NCBI RefSeq assembly: GCF_016859285.1
Contig: NC_053417.1
Coordinates: 14,504,206-14,568,205 of the forward strand
Reading direction: 5' to 3'
Origin: Xiphias gladius
Lineage: Eukaryota > Chordata > Actinopteri > Istiophoriformes > Xiphiidae
DNA: 64,000 nucleotides
Made by a program: the position numbers and the translations under genes. Of this stretch, positions 39,601 through 53,066 are shown piece by piece (the stretch's first letter is position 1; each line of letters begins with the position of its first letter). The notes beneath the pieces were generated by a model. That model was not told the origin of the DNA. It worked only from the letters and a program-made list of their open reading frames with translations, and did no database searches.

Positions 39601-42174
39601 AATAGCTGGACCCTGGAAATATCTTTCCATAAATAGAGCAGCAGAGCTGATGGGAGGCAGCCCAGAATGCCTATCCACCATGGGATGCCACATAAAACCA
39701 ACCGCAGTCCCCCACGGGTTATCGAACAATGCCTGCCAAATGTTCCCTCCGTGAAAACAAAACAGCATTTCATTCATGCCACATTCTTTATTATTGGATA
39801 ATGTTGACTACAGTGTGTAATCCTAGTCAATGGTCTTTGTGGATGGTGCTGAGACTGAGAGTCCAGCCAATGCAACCCGTATTACCTGACAGATGGTAAT
39901 GATGAGCGCGGGGAGGAGGAAGACAGCCACAGTCATCCAGGTGACGTAGGCCTTCAGCCCCCACGGCTCAGCAAAGTGACCCCAGCACTCGAACTCTCCG
40001 GGAACCACTTCTGTGCGCGAGAAGATGAACACCTGGCAGACCGAACAAAAGGGGTGTGGTCAGCACACCCGCAAACATGACTGTTAGTTTCGTCTTCCAT
40101 TAGCTGAACTGCAGTGACCTCATAGAGATAAAAATAGACCAACATCTTGAGTTGTACCGTAGACATCAGGGTGTGAACGGCTGCTGAGCTCTCATTTCCT
40201 ATTTCACCATTTGTTTTTTTGTGTGTGTGTATGCGAAAGAGGTTTTGTTTGCCTGTGTGTACACTCCTCCCTACCTGTGGTATGCTGAGAACTAGTGCCA
40301 AGCCCCAAGCCACCATGACAGGGGTGTTCCAGCGGGACACTGCTCCCCCACGGTAAGCCTGCAACGGGCAGCAGATGGCGTGGTGCCGGTCTACTGTCAT
40401 GGCAACTATCATATAGGAGGAAGCAAACATGCCCACAATCTGCAAGTACTTGATGGACCGGCAAAGCAAGTCAGGCCCCTGAAACCTCTCTGTGATGTCC
40501 CATATTAGCTGAGGAAGAACCTAAATACACAGATTAAAAAAGAAAGTTATTCATAAAAAATTGGCTCTTAGCATAGTGGGCCATTGTTCCTGCTTCAGCC
40601 CTTAGAAATCTAGAGAAGAATCAGTCTGGTGCTGTTCTATATTTTTCTTATTGTCAACAAATCCCAGGATAAGACTAAAACCAACAATTAATTGGTCCTA
40701 CCAGGAAGTATCACCCGATTTTTAGCATAGTCCTTTGTGCCACTGACCTCCACTGTTGTCCAAAAACTATTAAAAACACAGAAATGACCCACAGTGTTGA
40801 CATGGGTAACATGTTCCTTTATTACCATAAACATGGTAACTGTAGTATATTTTGACTCATCATACATCATCCTGCCGCAATATGTGTTGAATATGTGTTG
40901 ATCCACTGAAAACAGTCTCAAACAAATGCACTTTTTACTCCTGTTTGAGTAAAGTTAGCTAAAACTACATTTTGCTGAGCCCTTTTTTCACCCAGCAACT
41001 ATATATTCGTAACTAAATGTTAAATTTTAAAGATTTTATTCTTCAGTAGGAACCAATGAGCCACAGACAGGGCAGATAGTCCAGAAAGAATTAGGAGATG
41101 GACAAACTGGTTTTGTTCTTTTCATTGGATTTGCTGCCAGTCTTGTCTTCAAAAGGTTTTTTTTTTTTTTTCTTTACACATGTGTTGGACAAAATAGATG
41201 AAACACTTTACAGGACATAACAATAGCACTGCATTCAGTATAATTTGCTCATTCCGTCAAAATGATAATTGTTGTGGCCATAGTTTTTTTAGTTTGGCAA
41301 AGCAATTCAGGCAGTATACCACCAATCACATTAATACTATAGATCACACAAGTAAGTTCAATTAAGCTGAAGAACAGTTTGCAATATGGGTCACCTGTAT
41401 GATGGGGAAAAGGGAAAGCTTAAAAAATAATTCAATTTGAATTTAGTATGAATTTGGAGAAAATGATTTAAAGGCGCGCATCTTTGTTGGTCAGTATTAG
41501 CTGCATGTAAAAAGAGGAATCACATTTACGTGTCTAGGTTTCCCATAGGTTGAAGTGTAACAAATTTATGCATACAAGGGAAAACTTGCATTGCCAAAAC
41601 GATAGCAGTGATCTCAGCAGACCTTCAGTGATACTGTCTGAAAAACCTTTAAGTATGTTTTTTGTTTCACAACAGAAAACAAACATGATGAATGATCTTC
41701 ACCAAACTGACAGAGTGTAATGCGACGGAGTTTTGGGCACTCCTGTAATCTCATGTTCCACTAATGCTGTAAAGCTACTCGTGTACTGACCTGAAAGAAG
41801 GCCACCACCAGGTCAGCCACGCACAGGTTGACCATGAACACGTGCATGGGCGCATTGTGCTTCCTCCTCCTCAGCAGCACCCACAGCACAAAGCTGTTCC
41901 CCAGGGTGGTAAGAGCCAGCACCACCCCGAGCACTGCAATCTCTGCCCTGGCGAGGCCCAGGTCCCTGACCCTGGGCTGGGGCAGGGTGTGAGGTGTGGT
42001 GGTGGAACCATTCTCAGGGAAGATCCCAAAGAAGAATCCGCCGCTGTGAGAAGTGTTGAACGAGTTCAGTTCGGAGACAAACAAGGGCGAGGAAGAGAAG
42101 TTGTTCCTTCCTGTGGCGACCAGAGAGGAGAGGGCTAACCCATCCCATTCTGTTTCCACACTGATGCTTTCCAT
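36686..42174 (-). CDS. avpr2: Vasopressin V2-type receptor with expanded third loop
   Basis: Five coding exons, minus strand: 42174-41791, 40520-40275, 40032-39886, 38802-38232, 36885-36686. All introns are GT-AG; 1548 nt, 515 aa (human V2 371). This is a class A GPCR. The N-terminus has sequons at N25, N40 and N55. Seven membrane spans include Asn93 (TM1), Asp121 (TM2), a Cys148-Cys226 disulfide pair, DRH at 172-174 and NPWIY at 467-471. DRH rather than DRY, plus [20 protein letters not shown] followed by VQLWAAWDP, point to V2 rather than V1a/V1b or oxytocin type. V2A receptors couple to Gs/cAMP in osmoregulatory tissue. The third intracellular loop is about 150 residues (roughly 265-415), rich in Gly, Ser, Thr and Gln, against about 50 in human. 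Convergent with arhgap4/ssr4, as in mammals. Which teleost V2 subtype or duplicate this is remains open. Confidence 0.93.
37350..37530. repeat. Impure GT-rich repeat in avpr2 intron 4
   Basis: A degenerate TGTG/TGCATG-rich tract within the last intron. No gene on either strand. Confidence 0.7.
39408..39773 (-). other. Unrecognised 121-codon ORF in avpr2 intron 3
   Basis: An open frame on the receptor's own strand within the intron. It reads a hydrophobic middle ([18 protein letters not shown]) and an Arg-rich end ([11 protein letters not shown]). No donor or acceptor links it convincingly to the receptor, and it breaks no known exon. Probably chance or a degraded repeat. Confidence 0.15.
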
Positions 42175-45100
42175 TCCTGAAAGACAAACAAAGAGTTAAA
42201 GTGGGAAAGCCAATAAATTCTGTTCTTTGTTTAAATGATGCCCTACGCAAAATGGTTACCAGGATTCAAACTGGTGCAGGGTCATAAAACTGTCAATGCT
42301 CATTTACCAAGCGCTTATTTTGTCAACAATTTACCTTTATCTGAATTATTTCAATATGAGTATCTTAGCTGACCCCTTTATTAAATTTCCTCCAGTCAAG
42401 TGAATAATTTTGGTCTTATGTTTTTCCTTATCGTACCCCTGAGAATGCAAACCAAAACACTCAAGCCTTTTATTTAAGATGCGGGGATTAATCACATGAA
42501 CTCTTAGTTTTCAGATCATCTGTTAGGATTTCACATTGCATATTATAAATAGCTTCTTTTATGCAATTTTAATTGAAATTTGATTGAAAGTAATGAAACT
42601 CAGAAAGTGTACCAATCATGCTGCCACATGAATATTGTTGTGTCTCCAATTTTTTTATTAAGTCTTCAGTGTGTCTGTTTGTCCATCTCTCAAAAGCTTC
42701 CAGTTGTGTTTGACGCAAGTCCAGCACGGTTTGTTTTCTTTGCCATACTTTCTCAAGGTTGATTTGACAGCTTTCCCCCTCTATCCCACCACTCTTATTC
42801 CTTCACCTCCGCTCTCATAATCACTCTCATCCCATGATTACCCCCATACATTCCTGCTTTCCCCTGTTTTTGCCCCCCCCCCCCCTTCATCTTTCTCTCA
42901 TGCGTCCACTCCTTTTTTTCTGTGCTGATCTCAATACATTTTCTGTTTATTTTTCGTTGCTTATAAATAAATGGTTGAAAAGAACCGAGAGTTGATAGGA
43001 ATGAGATGACAATTTAAGAAACTGAGTCATGGGATGCTGGGGGCAGCCTTGGTCAAATAAACTGCACATAGAAGACAGCCTGAGAGGAAAAATTTGAGGC
43101 AGATGAAAGAAGATTGACGAAGGCAGTGTGGTGAAAGAGCAGGAAAAGAAAAAAAATTACCAGAAAAGGTAAAAAAAATAGAGCTGTGGAAAGACAGTGA
43201 TAAGATAAGGAGAAAGGAGGTGGCCAAATGTAGCTCTAAGAGAGCTATGTACTGTTAGTTATCACAGAGTGTGTGTTGATTGACACGATATTGATGTAAT
43301 ATTTTGACTAATGTACAAGGACTGGTTAGGTATACAAGTGTTACAGTGAATGGGTGCTTGGAAATTTTCCTAAAAATAGGAGGAAAACAACGGTGTTAGT
43401 ATTGTGCAATTGACATTACGAGGTTGTTATCACTACTCTGCTGAGACTTAATGGTCAATTCACTAGTAATATCGTAGTCCATGCTGGGCATGTAAGATAA
43501 CAAGGCTGAACAAATGATCAAGCGTTACATGCTGGCTTTGCCACAGGAATGCGTTCAGATGAATGCATGACAAGCCAGGCCGGCTTGACCTCTGCACCCA
43601 ACATGAAGGTATGGCCATGGGTGAAGGGAAGAAAATCTGACCAGAACCATTTCTCAGAGGTCAAACAATCTTTTTTTTGAGTGAATCCCTGACATAAATG
43701 GTTAAACCAAACCTTTATTACGTTTATTCCTCTAAATCTGCATTGGTTTAGTGAGTTTTTAGAATTCTGCTCAAATATTCAGCCCCAGTAAAAGGCCCTT
43801 TGGATCAGAGCTAATAATATTCTTTCTTATTACCTTTTTATTTATTTATTTTTTTTTCAAGTCTTTTTTTTTTTTTTAATTAGGAGTTTAGACAATGTGG
43901 TCTTTTTCTATCAAGGAATCTCCTGACCTCTCTTTTTCGGGACCTGAGGAGCCTTGTGCCCCTCTCTGTAATTGAAGCATCATTCATGAGAGGATTCTTT
44001 GTGCTGCCGCGGTCCTTTGTACTCCCTATATAATCTCATTATGTATATTTGCCCATGTGACCAATTTCTGTTGTGAAATCCCCTTGTCAAGTATGCCTCT
44101 GTGCAGATAAAATGACTTAGAGAAGTGCTATAATACTGGTGTAGCCTAAGAAAGGAATCCACAGTATTACAGCAATGCTAAGCTAATGTCTTCAAATTTT
44201 ATTCAGTAAAATGTAAATAAGAGGATTAATAGCTGGTAGGAAGCACCTTCTGTAATGGTGTCAAGACGTATCTGTAGCTCATAGTATATGGGAAAGTGTG
44301 TGAGGCATTTCCTACTAAACATATTTACAAAGGAGTGTTCTTACCAGTCTTTTTCTGAGAAGTTCTGAATTAGCCCCTGTTTTCCTGAACTCCTGCAGGA
44401 CACAAAGTAATTTCTCCAAATATGCTGACATCTCATTTGCATGGCTTGTGCATCCAAGAAATCAGGATGGATTGTCTTCAGATTGCTCAATGGCTCAACT
44501 ACAGGAGACCCACGGATAGCGCAGAACTTCTGGCACTGATGTTTTCTGCCCTCAGAGGAAATTTCTTAAACTGAGGGTGCGCAGAAAAGGTAAATATTGT
44601 CTGCGGAACTATGCTGAATGCAGTTTAATGTAACCCTTTATATACCCTGTCTCTGAAAATGTATTTTGCTTTGCTCTCTCCTTAATAACACAAGCACAGC
44701 ACAGCAGTCCCAGCTGTCTGATTGGCTTAATGTAAAGCCCAAATTATTCCATCTCTCTGTGCAGGATGGACTGCAAATGCTGCTTTTAGTAGTTAGTACA
44801 GTCTGTTGCTTCCTCGCTTTACTTTAAAGCTTTCACTCTGATTAATGATAGAGTCGATCCCTCCCTCTCCAGGGGCAAACCTGTGTGCAACCATCCATTT
44901 TCATGTCCTCCCCATCCTATACGACTACACACACAGGGCTCAAGTGCCTCAGGGATGTCAGAAACAGGTAGTTACAGTGTGCAAGAAACATTATAGCTTC
45001 CAACCATTCACATCTTTCAACATGTCAGTCCTCTTTCCTCTGTGTTTACACATGTTATGGTCACCATCTTTAACAAACTACGTCATGTGTAATTTTGTCA

Positions 45101-48100
45101 TAACCAAAAATAACCAAAGTTTAGATTATAATTTGGTCATAAACCTGATGTGATGTGATCACAAAAAATTTGGAAATTCCCTGTGAATGGGACTCACAGA
45201 CTTGACTTGTTCATCAGCTGGAAATGTTATGGATGGGTACAGGTGAGTTCAACAATTCTGAGCTAAAATGTTGCTCTAGGCAAAAAAAAAAAAGGGTATG
45301 TTTAAAGGACCATACCAGTGTGTTTGCACGTTTTAGCACTTCAACCATTATCTCCAGTTAGAATTTTGCTGATCATTTGCAAAATCAGGCTATTCCGTCT
45401 GGTCTAGTCTGGTATTAAAATAATTAGCAGTCTCTTGAATCTTAAATGACATAAACTGTCTCAGTGATTATCATCTCTGCATTCATTGCTGTCAACGTTA
45501 CATGATCATTGCACGGTGATACAGTTTAAGAACAGGTTGATTGGAAGTCTGCACCTCACAATAATGTAATTTTGACAAAGATCAATGCATAGCTGATCTA
45601 CATTGTGAACATTTACATAACTCAGTTTCCAGACGTTGCTTATAGAGTTTAATACTGTGTGAAAATGTATAGAAAACAATGGATGCCTGGAACAGTAGAC
45701 AAAATACATTCAAATCAAAGAAGCAAGGTTTGAAAAAGGTCATTTGTGAATAAAGAGAGTGGTAAAAAAATGTCTGAAACAAGGTCCTTTAAGATAAGGT
45801 TTTACTCATGGTTAAATAAGAAACAACTCACAATAAAGTGAAATATTTTAACACAAACACAGAAAACATGATTTGGACACGGAACCTACTGTCCTTACTG
45901 TGTTTTGAAGTCAAAACATTGCCCATCTCCAGTTCTGTCTTGCCATCTCTTGCGTGGCAGGGAAACAAATGGACCTTACTGGCATCGTAAGACACTGACA
46001 GTGCGGATGAACACTAATGGCAGATTTAAAGCGGATCAGTAGCCAACATGACATGGTGGTGGCGGCAGTGACAGGCAAACAGGTGCTTATGCACAAGGTG
46101 CCATAATGCAAACATAATGAAAGACCCGTCACCCCCCTGCCTGTTGTGTGTGTGCATGTCAGTCCATTGATTAGTTCCCTTTGACCAGATTTGACCCAAT
46201 CTGATTAATGAGGACCTCTCTGTCTTCAATAGCGGCCGTGTGTACACTTAAACAACCTGTCACCGATTTCCCCCTCTAGTCTGTTCTCCTTCCTCTTTTC
46301 TGTTTTTTCCCCTCACTTGTTATTTTCTCAAATTCCATGTGTCTCTTTCTGTTCTAACCAATCCTCCAACCCCTGTCATTAAGGATCAAAACCACCCGGG
46401 ATACAGTTTCTGTTATTCTTATTATTTGTTTTGATTTTAATTATCAGAGTCCTAATAGACCTTGACAGCAGGAAACAGGATTAAAATGGTCTGGCCCAAT
46501 CTGCTTCTGCGATGAATGAAAATAAACATATGAATTAGATCCACACCATATGATTTACTGTGGCTTTGGAATTCTATGCTGATTTTATCTGCCTGGCAAG
46601 AGACTTTATTTACAGATAAATCAATAGATTCTTACACAGTAAAGGTCTGGATGAGTCATGTGGTGGTACATGCTGGGCTGTGCGGCATTTCATCTGCATG
46701 GTAAAGCAGATAACCACACTTTCTTCTTTAAGGCTCACCCATCAGTAAAGTAGATCCCCATCAGCACCTTCGCATGCAGCATAAATTCCCCATCTGAATG
46801 AGTCGGTTCAATGACAGGTGGATATTTGATATATATATATGTATGCATTTCAATTTGTGGAGGCACCTGCTGTACTGATAAAAAACCAGAATCACAGCTC
46901 TGTGTCCATAATTCATTCCTCTCTTTCAGTGTGTGTGTCACTTGGGTTCAGGTCTTCGCCGCAGACTGCAGCTCATGTGAGCAGTGAGAGTAAACACTTT
47001 GTTCTTACACGGTCTTGCCCAAACTACCCATTAAATGTGAATCTTGTGGGACCTCACCTCATTGCACACACTAATATAGTCATTACTTGCCCACATCTCG
47101 GCTGTGTGTGTCGCAGCGCTCACGGAATTTTGTATTCACAAATATCACTTTGAGTTTATTGCCATAATACAGTGGACAGAACTCACTAGGTCCGGTGTGG
47201 AAGCAGGTCCGAGTCCCCTTATCAGCACTGATAAAGCCTGTTCATAAGACCACTGGCTGTTTTTCTTGTTATGTATCATTAACTAGCACACTGCCAACAA
47301 GCATGTGCCCTAGACATCACAGGGCCTTCTTCACGTCACACAACTGATGTAAAATTCATTCCCCCCGGAGAAAGGAAACTGGGCCGCGGTGTTACCACAA
47401 CAGCTAAAACAGGCCTGGAGGTTTGTAGTTGATATGGTCAGATGGGTGCCACATGATGAAATGGACACGATGAAATGATTCCTTGCTAGAGATCAGACTA
47501 AATTGACCATGAAATAATAGTAATGATGATGAATTTTCCTGATGGGGTCTACAATCAAGGAAGTCCTTTTGAGCATATGATAGATTGTGCCAAACACACA
47601 CACACATGAAAGTGTATGATTAATTGAAAAACCCTTTTAGAGCATCTTTGATTCAGCTAAGAGGAATTATTTAATTGTTGAATTGCTATTACATTACCAG
47701 AAACTGACAAGAAACACTGCTGTCATGGAGGAGATACAGGTTTTCACTGAGAATTGGGTTCTGTGATTTTGCCACGATCACTGTTAAGAGATACTTTTCA
47801 TTTCCATTTGTATATTGAATGATAAGTTGTGTCATACAAATCTTTTAAAAGTCAGGCAATACATCAATGAGCTTTGAAGATACAGAATTGTGTTTACCAT
47901 AAACACACAGCCTGCGTGGGACCACAAATGTCCTTTTTTTTTTTTTTTTTAAATCATATGAAGACCTTTGATTTGCTTTTTAAAATACGGGCAGGACACA
48001 CTTGCACGGCGAAACAGACACACACATGCACATAAAAGAAGAGCACCCCAAGGTGAGTATACTGTATATGCCCCCTGTCTCCTCTCACCTTGTTTTCAGT

Positions 48101-49685
48101 GCATGGTAAGCTTTCTCAAGCGTCGTGCCGTTGTCTCTTGGTGTGTTTTGCTCTTGCCTCCGTGACTATGGGACAAAGCATTGAGAGTTTTCACCAGCAC
48201 ATTACATGCACGAGCAGATCAAATTAACAACCTGACACTTCCCCTGAGCTTCTTCAATCCACGGAAAAACTGCCTGCATCTTCAATTAGGCTCTGCCATA
48301 AAATATTTGCAATCAAGCACAGTCTGTGCCAGACACACTGTATATGTTAACATATGTCACATATGTTGAAATCAGGACTGGCAGACACGGTGAATCCATG
48401 CTGTAAGTATTTTTTACTTCATCTAAGGCTTTATGTCTATCATTTGGAAAAATCAACTGAAGTTGACTTTCTAACTAAACCAATGAGAATATATTTGCAT
48501 GCAAAGATCATAGACAGTATAAATGTAAATGTTGAGCTGGATGCCAGAATCTTTTCAAATACAGTCGATTCATAATCAACACATTGATTAACTTCGGTCA
48601 CAGTTACACTTTCGGAAAAAAAGGGTTTCTGTTACGGTACTGTTTCTAAAAAGGATTGGTTTTCTTTTCCTCTTGTTGAACATTAATAATTATTAAACGA
48701 CACAGATTTTTTTTTTTCTTTTTTCTGAAGGGGATTTTATTGTTGTTTTTTTTTCTTTTTGTTTTTGGAAAAACAAGACCGTGCCGCTGTTATGTTTACA
48801 ATATAAATGTTCTACCATTCAGCAAGATCGATGATACTGATGTTGACAACGTGTCTCTGATTAATAATGGATTCACGAGAAAGAATTAGTTAAACATAAT
48901 AGGCAACACAACTAATACAATGCTGAATAAGGCGTTTGAGGGGCATATTTGTGTCTCGTGACATGAGATACTGTAAATGTACAGAGAGATGACCTACATT
49001 TTTCAGTAAACAATTCTATTAACACCCAACGTGAACCAGTTCGAGATGGGCTGCAAAAGGTTTTCCAGTCGAGGAGAATTACTGGAGACTTATAAACGAC
49101 AAGTATTTGTATTAGTAGCAGTCCTCAGTCGCCACAGATTAAATAAAAGGCACTTACTTGTGATCCTCCTTGACCCAAAATATTCACATCTTCACCGCTG
49201 TCAATTATCCGCTCAGAATAATGTCAACCGGCTCCTGGATGAATTAGGCAGGACTCAAAAAAAAAAATAAAAAAAAAATAATCAGTGAGTCCTCATCAAA
49301 GCCAGGTAGATTTTGTTTCCCTCCTTTGGTCAATGTGACAAACGAGCTCTGCAAACTCTGTCCTTTGTGTGTCCTCTGACTGTATTGTTCTTGCTCTGGT
49401 GTAGTTCAAAAGTGTGTCACAGAGTAATCCGTTTGACAGCCATGTGTTTACCCGGCTCCTTGTGCGTCACGGTGGGCTCTTGCGATGTGCTGTGCCTCCA
49501 GCACCACCAGCAGAAATGAATTTGAGCTCCGTTCGCTCTTCACACCCCCCCACCCCCAACCCCCACCCACCCCCCAACCACTCCCCTCCCCCCTGGGTCA
49601 ACCAGCCTGTCCTCTAGGACTGAGGGTGGAGCGTGCAGCCAGGAGTGGAGGGAGGGTGTCATACATACCTATGAAGTGTATCTTT
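42175..49685. other. Intergenic upstream of avpr2, no coding exon seen
   Basis: Mostly unique AT-rich DNA with a C13 run (about 42873-42885), T-runs near 43850-43875 and 47935-47950, and A-runs near 49258-49275. A 79-codon frame at 49031-49270 has no recognisable domain. avpr2 promoter elements could not be identified with confidence. Confidence 0.5.
49540..49600. repeat. C-rich low-complexity tract
   Basis: Runs of CCCCC separated by A or AA (for example CCCCCCCACCCCCAACCCCC), with i-motif/G-quadruplex potential on opposite strands. Confidence 0.8.
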
Positions 49686-49689
49686 GTGG

Positions 49690-49741
49690 GTGTGTGTGTG
49701 TGTGTAGGAGTGCTACGTTCATCTGCATGTGCACACTATGA

Positions 49742-49799
<58 letters not shown>

Positions 49800-49834
49800 A
49801 TTTGCATATATATGTGAGATCTTGTTTTGAAGTT

Positions 49835-49892
<58 letters not shown>
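49690..49892. repeat. (GT)n, (GT)n(GA)n microsatellites
   Basis: A short GT run (49690-49705), a 27-unit GT run (about 49744-49798), then GT (about 49834-49858) running into about 16 GA units to 49890. Confidence 0.97.
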
Positions 49893-49893
<1 letters not shown>

Positions 49894-49899
49894 AAGAGT

Positions 49900-51265
49900 G
49901 AGCGGGGGAAAAGAGAAGCACCTCCCCTCATCGTAATGATTTTTGCCTGGTGTAAGTCACTGATGCACGCCGCTCGCGTCTTTATTCAAATCTCTCCTCT
50001 GTCTTGTTCGCTCTCGCCTTCCATCTCCCTTGTTGAACAAGGGCCGGTGCAAGTGCAAGTCCACCTGACCAGCGGTGATGAGTCAGCCGAGCCAGCTGCA
50101 GGTCACGCCCTTGGTGTACACACAGAGCAGTGGTGGTTGGTGCAAAAATAAATAAATGAATAAATAAATATATTTTAAAAAATGCGGTCTCCCAGTTTTA
50201 ATGTCAAGGCTCCCTCACACACACAGTCACGAGCAACGGCAAGGAAATACAGTTGGCATGCAGGCAAGCACTCACAGGTGTACACAATGAGTGAATTCAT
50301 AGATTCATGCACATGCAGAGTTATGCACAAACTTACTTTGAAAACACACACAGACAAAAACCCACCCAAACAAGCAAATGGTGGTGATGTTCCCAATTTT
50401 GTTTGGACAATAAAATTGCAGCTTCCTCTTGCTTTTCCTCTAAAAGCTGCAGTAAACAAGGAAACTGTAGTTCACTGACATTTTACGAGTATCATATCAT
50501 TTCAATTCAGTGACCCCCAGCAGCACACACAAAGACCCAAACGCAGACACCATGCAATACCCATGGGGCACTCTCCGTCGGTCTAGCCCAAAGCCATTGA
50601 TCCCTGGCAGAGACCGAGTTGTCCCATGATGTCAGAAAACCTGGCAGTTCCCTCCAGCAGTGCCGCCAGGTTCACATTAGATGTCTCCCTCAGTCCAACC
50701 ATTTTTTCCTGAGGAGCTGGGGCCGTAAGCTCCCTGAGAATCACTCTAATATGATTATCCTGGCTCCGGTGGTCTTAGAGGACACTTTGTCACAAAGCGG
50801 CAAAGCAGCAAAATTAACCCAAAATCCATTTTTTTCATTTAGCAGCCAGATATGGCAACTGATGAGCAAGAGAAGAGGGAGCGAGATTGCAGGTGCAAAC
50901 AAAGGGAAAAGGCTTTAGCTGGACAATGAAATTACCTTGAATGGGTGACAGAGAGTTAATTAATGGTTTTCATTTTAACATTACCTATCATCAGGTAGAA
51001 CATCTCTTGCATCCCACGTTTGGTCGCAGAGCAGCACCGAAGCTTAAAAAGGAATGTGGACACTTTAAATATCTCAATCTATGACATCCTTTTCCTCTGG
51101 GATTTCTGGCTGGACATTCTCCCACATGTTGCTTATTTCTAGCTCCTAGTATTGTGCCAGAAATAAAAATGACAGCTGTTTTCCTCTGAGAGGGAGTCAC
51201 TTCCGCAAAGACCTTTCAGTGAGTCTCCTCTGAGACGACTTTATTCAACCAGAGGTGTTGACATT
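49900..51265. other. Intergenic, no gene seen
   Basis: No coding exon recognised. A TGAGTCAGC word at about 50078 matches the AP-1/MARE core. In isolation it means little. Confidence 0.4.
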
Positions 51266-51290
51266 TACAAAAAAAAAAAAAAAAAAAAAA

Positions 51291-52188
51291 TCTCGCACTG
51301 AAGTTATATGAATCAGCCCTGTGGTCAATCTGGGGTCCTCCCCTGCCTAGAGAAGAGTAAGATGGAGGCAGTCCTGGAATACACTGAACTTAATCCAAAA
51401 ACAGTAACTCAATCAAGTTCTCTCTTCATTCCAAAGTGTTTGGCTTCATCGACGTCTGACAGAGTCTGCAAACAGGGATACCATCAACCTCAACGGAGAG
51501 AGATGAGGCTTAAAGGCCGACAGAGCCATTTGTCTTCCTGTGGAAACGCCTGATTTAGCCCATTCCTTAGGTTGACACAACACCTGGTCTAACAAAGTTA
51601 AGGAACATCTGAGAGAAACATTAACTGTAAGCCAATCCATGAATTACAGAGTCAGATGAAAAATTTGGGACTCATCCTTTGTGAATCTGTAATAATTAGG
51701 AAAAGATACTGTGGGAGATCACTTTGCCAATAAAGTGCTGTTTTATTTCAATCAAAAGCCCTATTACTGTCATTATTCTTGGCGCTCTTTTACGTGAGAT
51801 GCTAAAAGCGTGAATCACTTTTGCAAAACTGACCATTATAAATACAAATTCCACCACCAGTTTGGGCATGAAGTTAATGTGGTTATACAGAGCCACAGAG
51901 GTGAAACATCTTTTCTTTAAGAAAAAGCATGTATGACACGATAGAAAAGTACTTAATTTAAAGGGTTGGTTCACCAAAATTACACTTAATACATATACAT
52001 TATATTATTACACATATTATCTCACTTACCTCTAGTGGTACAGTAGCCATACAGATAGTTTTGGTTCAAAGTTGTAAATATCCTATCTACCTATCATTCT
52101 TCTCTGCCTCCAGCCCATTACAGTGAAAGTGGAATGAATACTGTTTGTGATGTTCACAGCAAAAAATATGTTTACAAAAAAAAAAAAA
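51291..52188. repeat. Tandem duplication, unit 1 (898 bp)
   Basis: It starts TCTCGCACTGAAG just after a 22-nt A-run and repeats at an offset of 898 bp. It is intact relative to unit 2 except for a 15-bp block (GCTAAAAGCGTGAAT, about 51800-51814) absent from unit 2. It ends within the left half of a MITE (51960-52188) in an A-run preceded by GTTTAC. Confidence 0.97.
51960..52188. mobile_element. Truncated MITE-like element, left half only
   Basis: It begins AAAGGGTTGGTTCAC as does the full copy at 52843, but stops at the duplication junction. It has no right terminal repeat. Confidence 0.75.
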
Positions 52189-53066
52189 TCTCGCACTGAA
52201 GTTATATGAATCAGCCCTGTGGTCAATCTGGGGTCCTCCCCTGCCTAGAGAAGAGTAAGATGGAGGCAGTCCTGGAATACACTGAACTTAATCCAAAAAC
52301 AGTAACTCAATCAAGTTCTCTCTTCATTCCAAAGTGTTTGGCTTCATCGACGTCTGACAGAGTCTGCAAACAGGGATACCATCAACCTCAACGGAGAGAG
52401 ATGAGGCTTAAAGGCCGACAGAGCCATTTGTCTTCCTGTGGAAACGCCTGATTTAGCCCATTCCTTAGGTTGACACAACACCTGGTCTAACAAAGTTAAG
52501 GAACATCTGAGAGAAACATTAACTGTAAGCCAATCCATGAATTACAGAGTCAGATGAAAAATTTGGGACTCATCCTTTGTGAATCTGTAATAATTAGGAA
52601 AAGATACTGTGGGAGATCACTTTGCCAATAAAGTGCTGTTTTATTTCAATCAAAAGCCCTATTACTGTCATTATTCTTGGCGCTCTTTTACGTGAGATCA
52701 CTTTTGCAAAACTGACCATTATAAATACAAATTCCACCACCAGTGTGGGCATGAAGTTAATGTGGTTATACAGAGCCACAGAGGTGAAACATCTTTTCTT
52801 TAAGAAAAAGCATGTATGACACGATAGAAAAGTACTTAATTTAAAGGGTTGGTTCACCAAAATTACACTTAATACATATACATTATATTATTACACATAT
52901 TATCTCACTTACCTCTAGTGGTACAGTAGCCATACAGATAGTTTTGGTTCAAAGTTGTAAATATCCTATCTACCTATCATTCTTCTCTGCCTCCAGCCCA
53001 TTACAGTGAAAGTGGAATGAATACTGTTTGTGATGTTCACAGCAAAAAAATATGTTTAAAAAAAAA
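52189..53066. repeat. Tandem duplication, unit 2 (about 878 bp)
   Basis: Nearly identical to unit 1. The differences I see are the 15-bp deletion, one T-to-G substitution (51862 versus 52745) and A-run length or composition changes near the end. Beyond 53066 the sequence continues into the rest of the MITE. Confidence 0.97.

Noticed and set aside
36686-42174. Receptor as oxytocin or V1a/V1b type
   Set aside because: DRH at the TM3 end, QLWAAWDP at the TM6 end and the conserved neighbourhood with arhgap4/naa10 favour V2. V2B/V2C subtypes cannot be fully excluded.
49031-49270. 79-codon frame containing LLDPKYS, considered as a hAT transposase remnant
   Set aside because: The resemblance is limited to a few residues. 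No flanking transposase motifs or terminal repeats were found.
51308-52451. Two identical 81-codon frames (51308-51553, 52206-52451) as a duplicated gene
   Set aside because: They are identical because the whole DNA block is tandemly duplicated. No domain, and the overlapping opposite-strand frame is equally open.
51266-53066. CRISPR-like or satellite array
   Set aside because: Only two long units exist, with no short regularly spaced repeats. This is a simple tandem duplication in a vertebrate genome.
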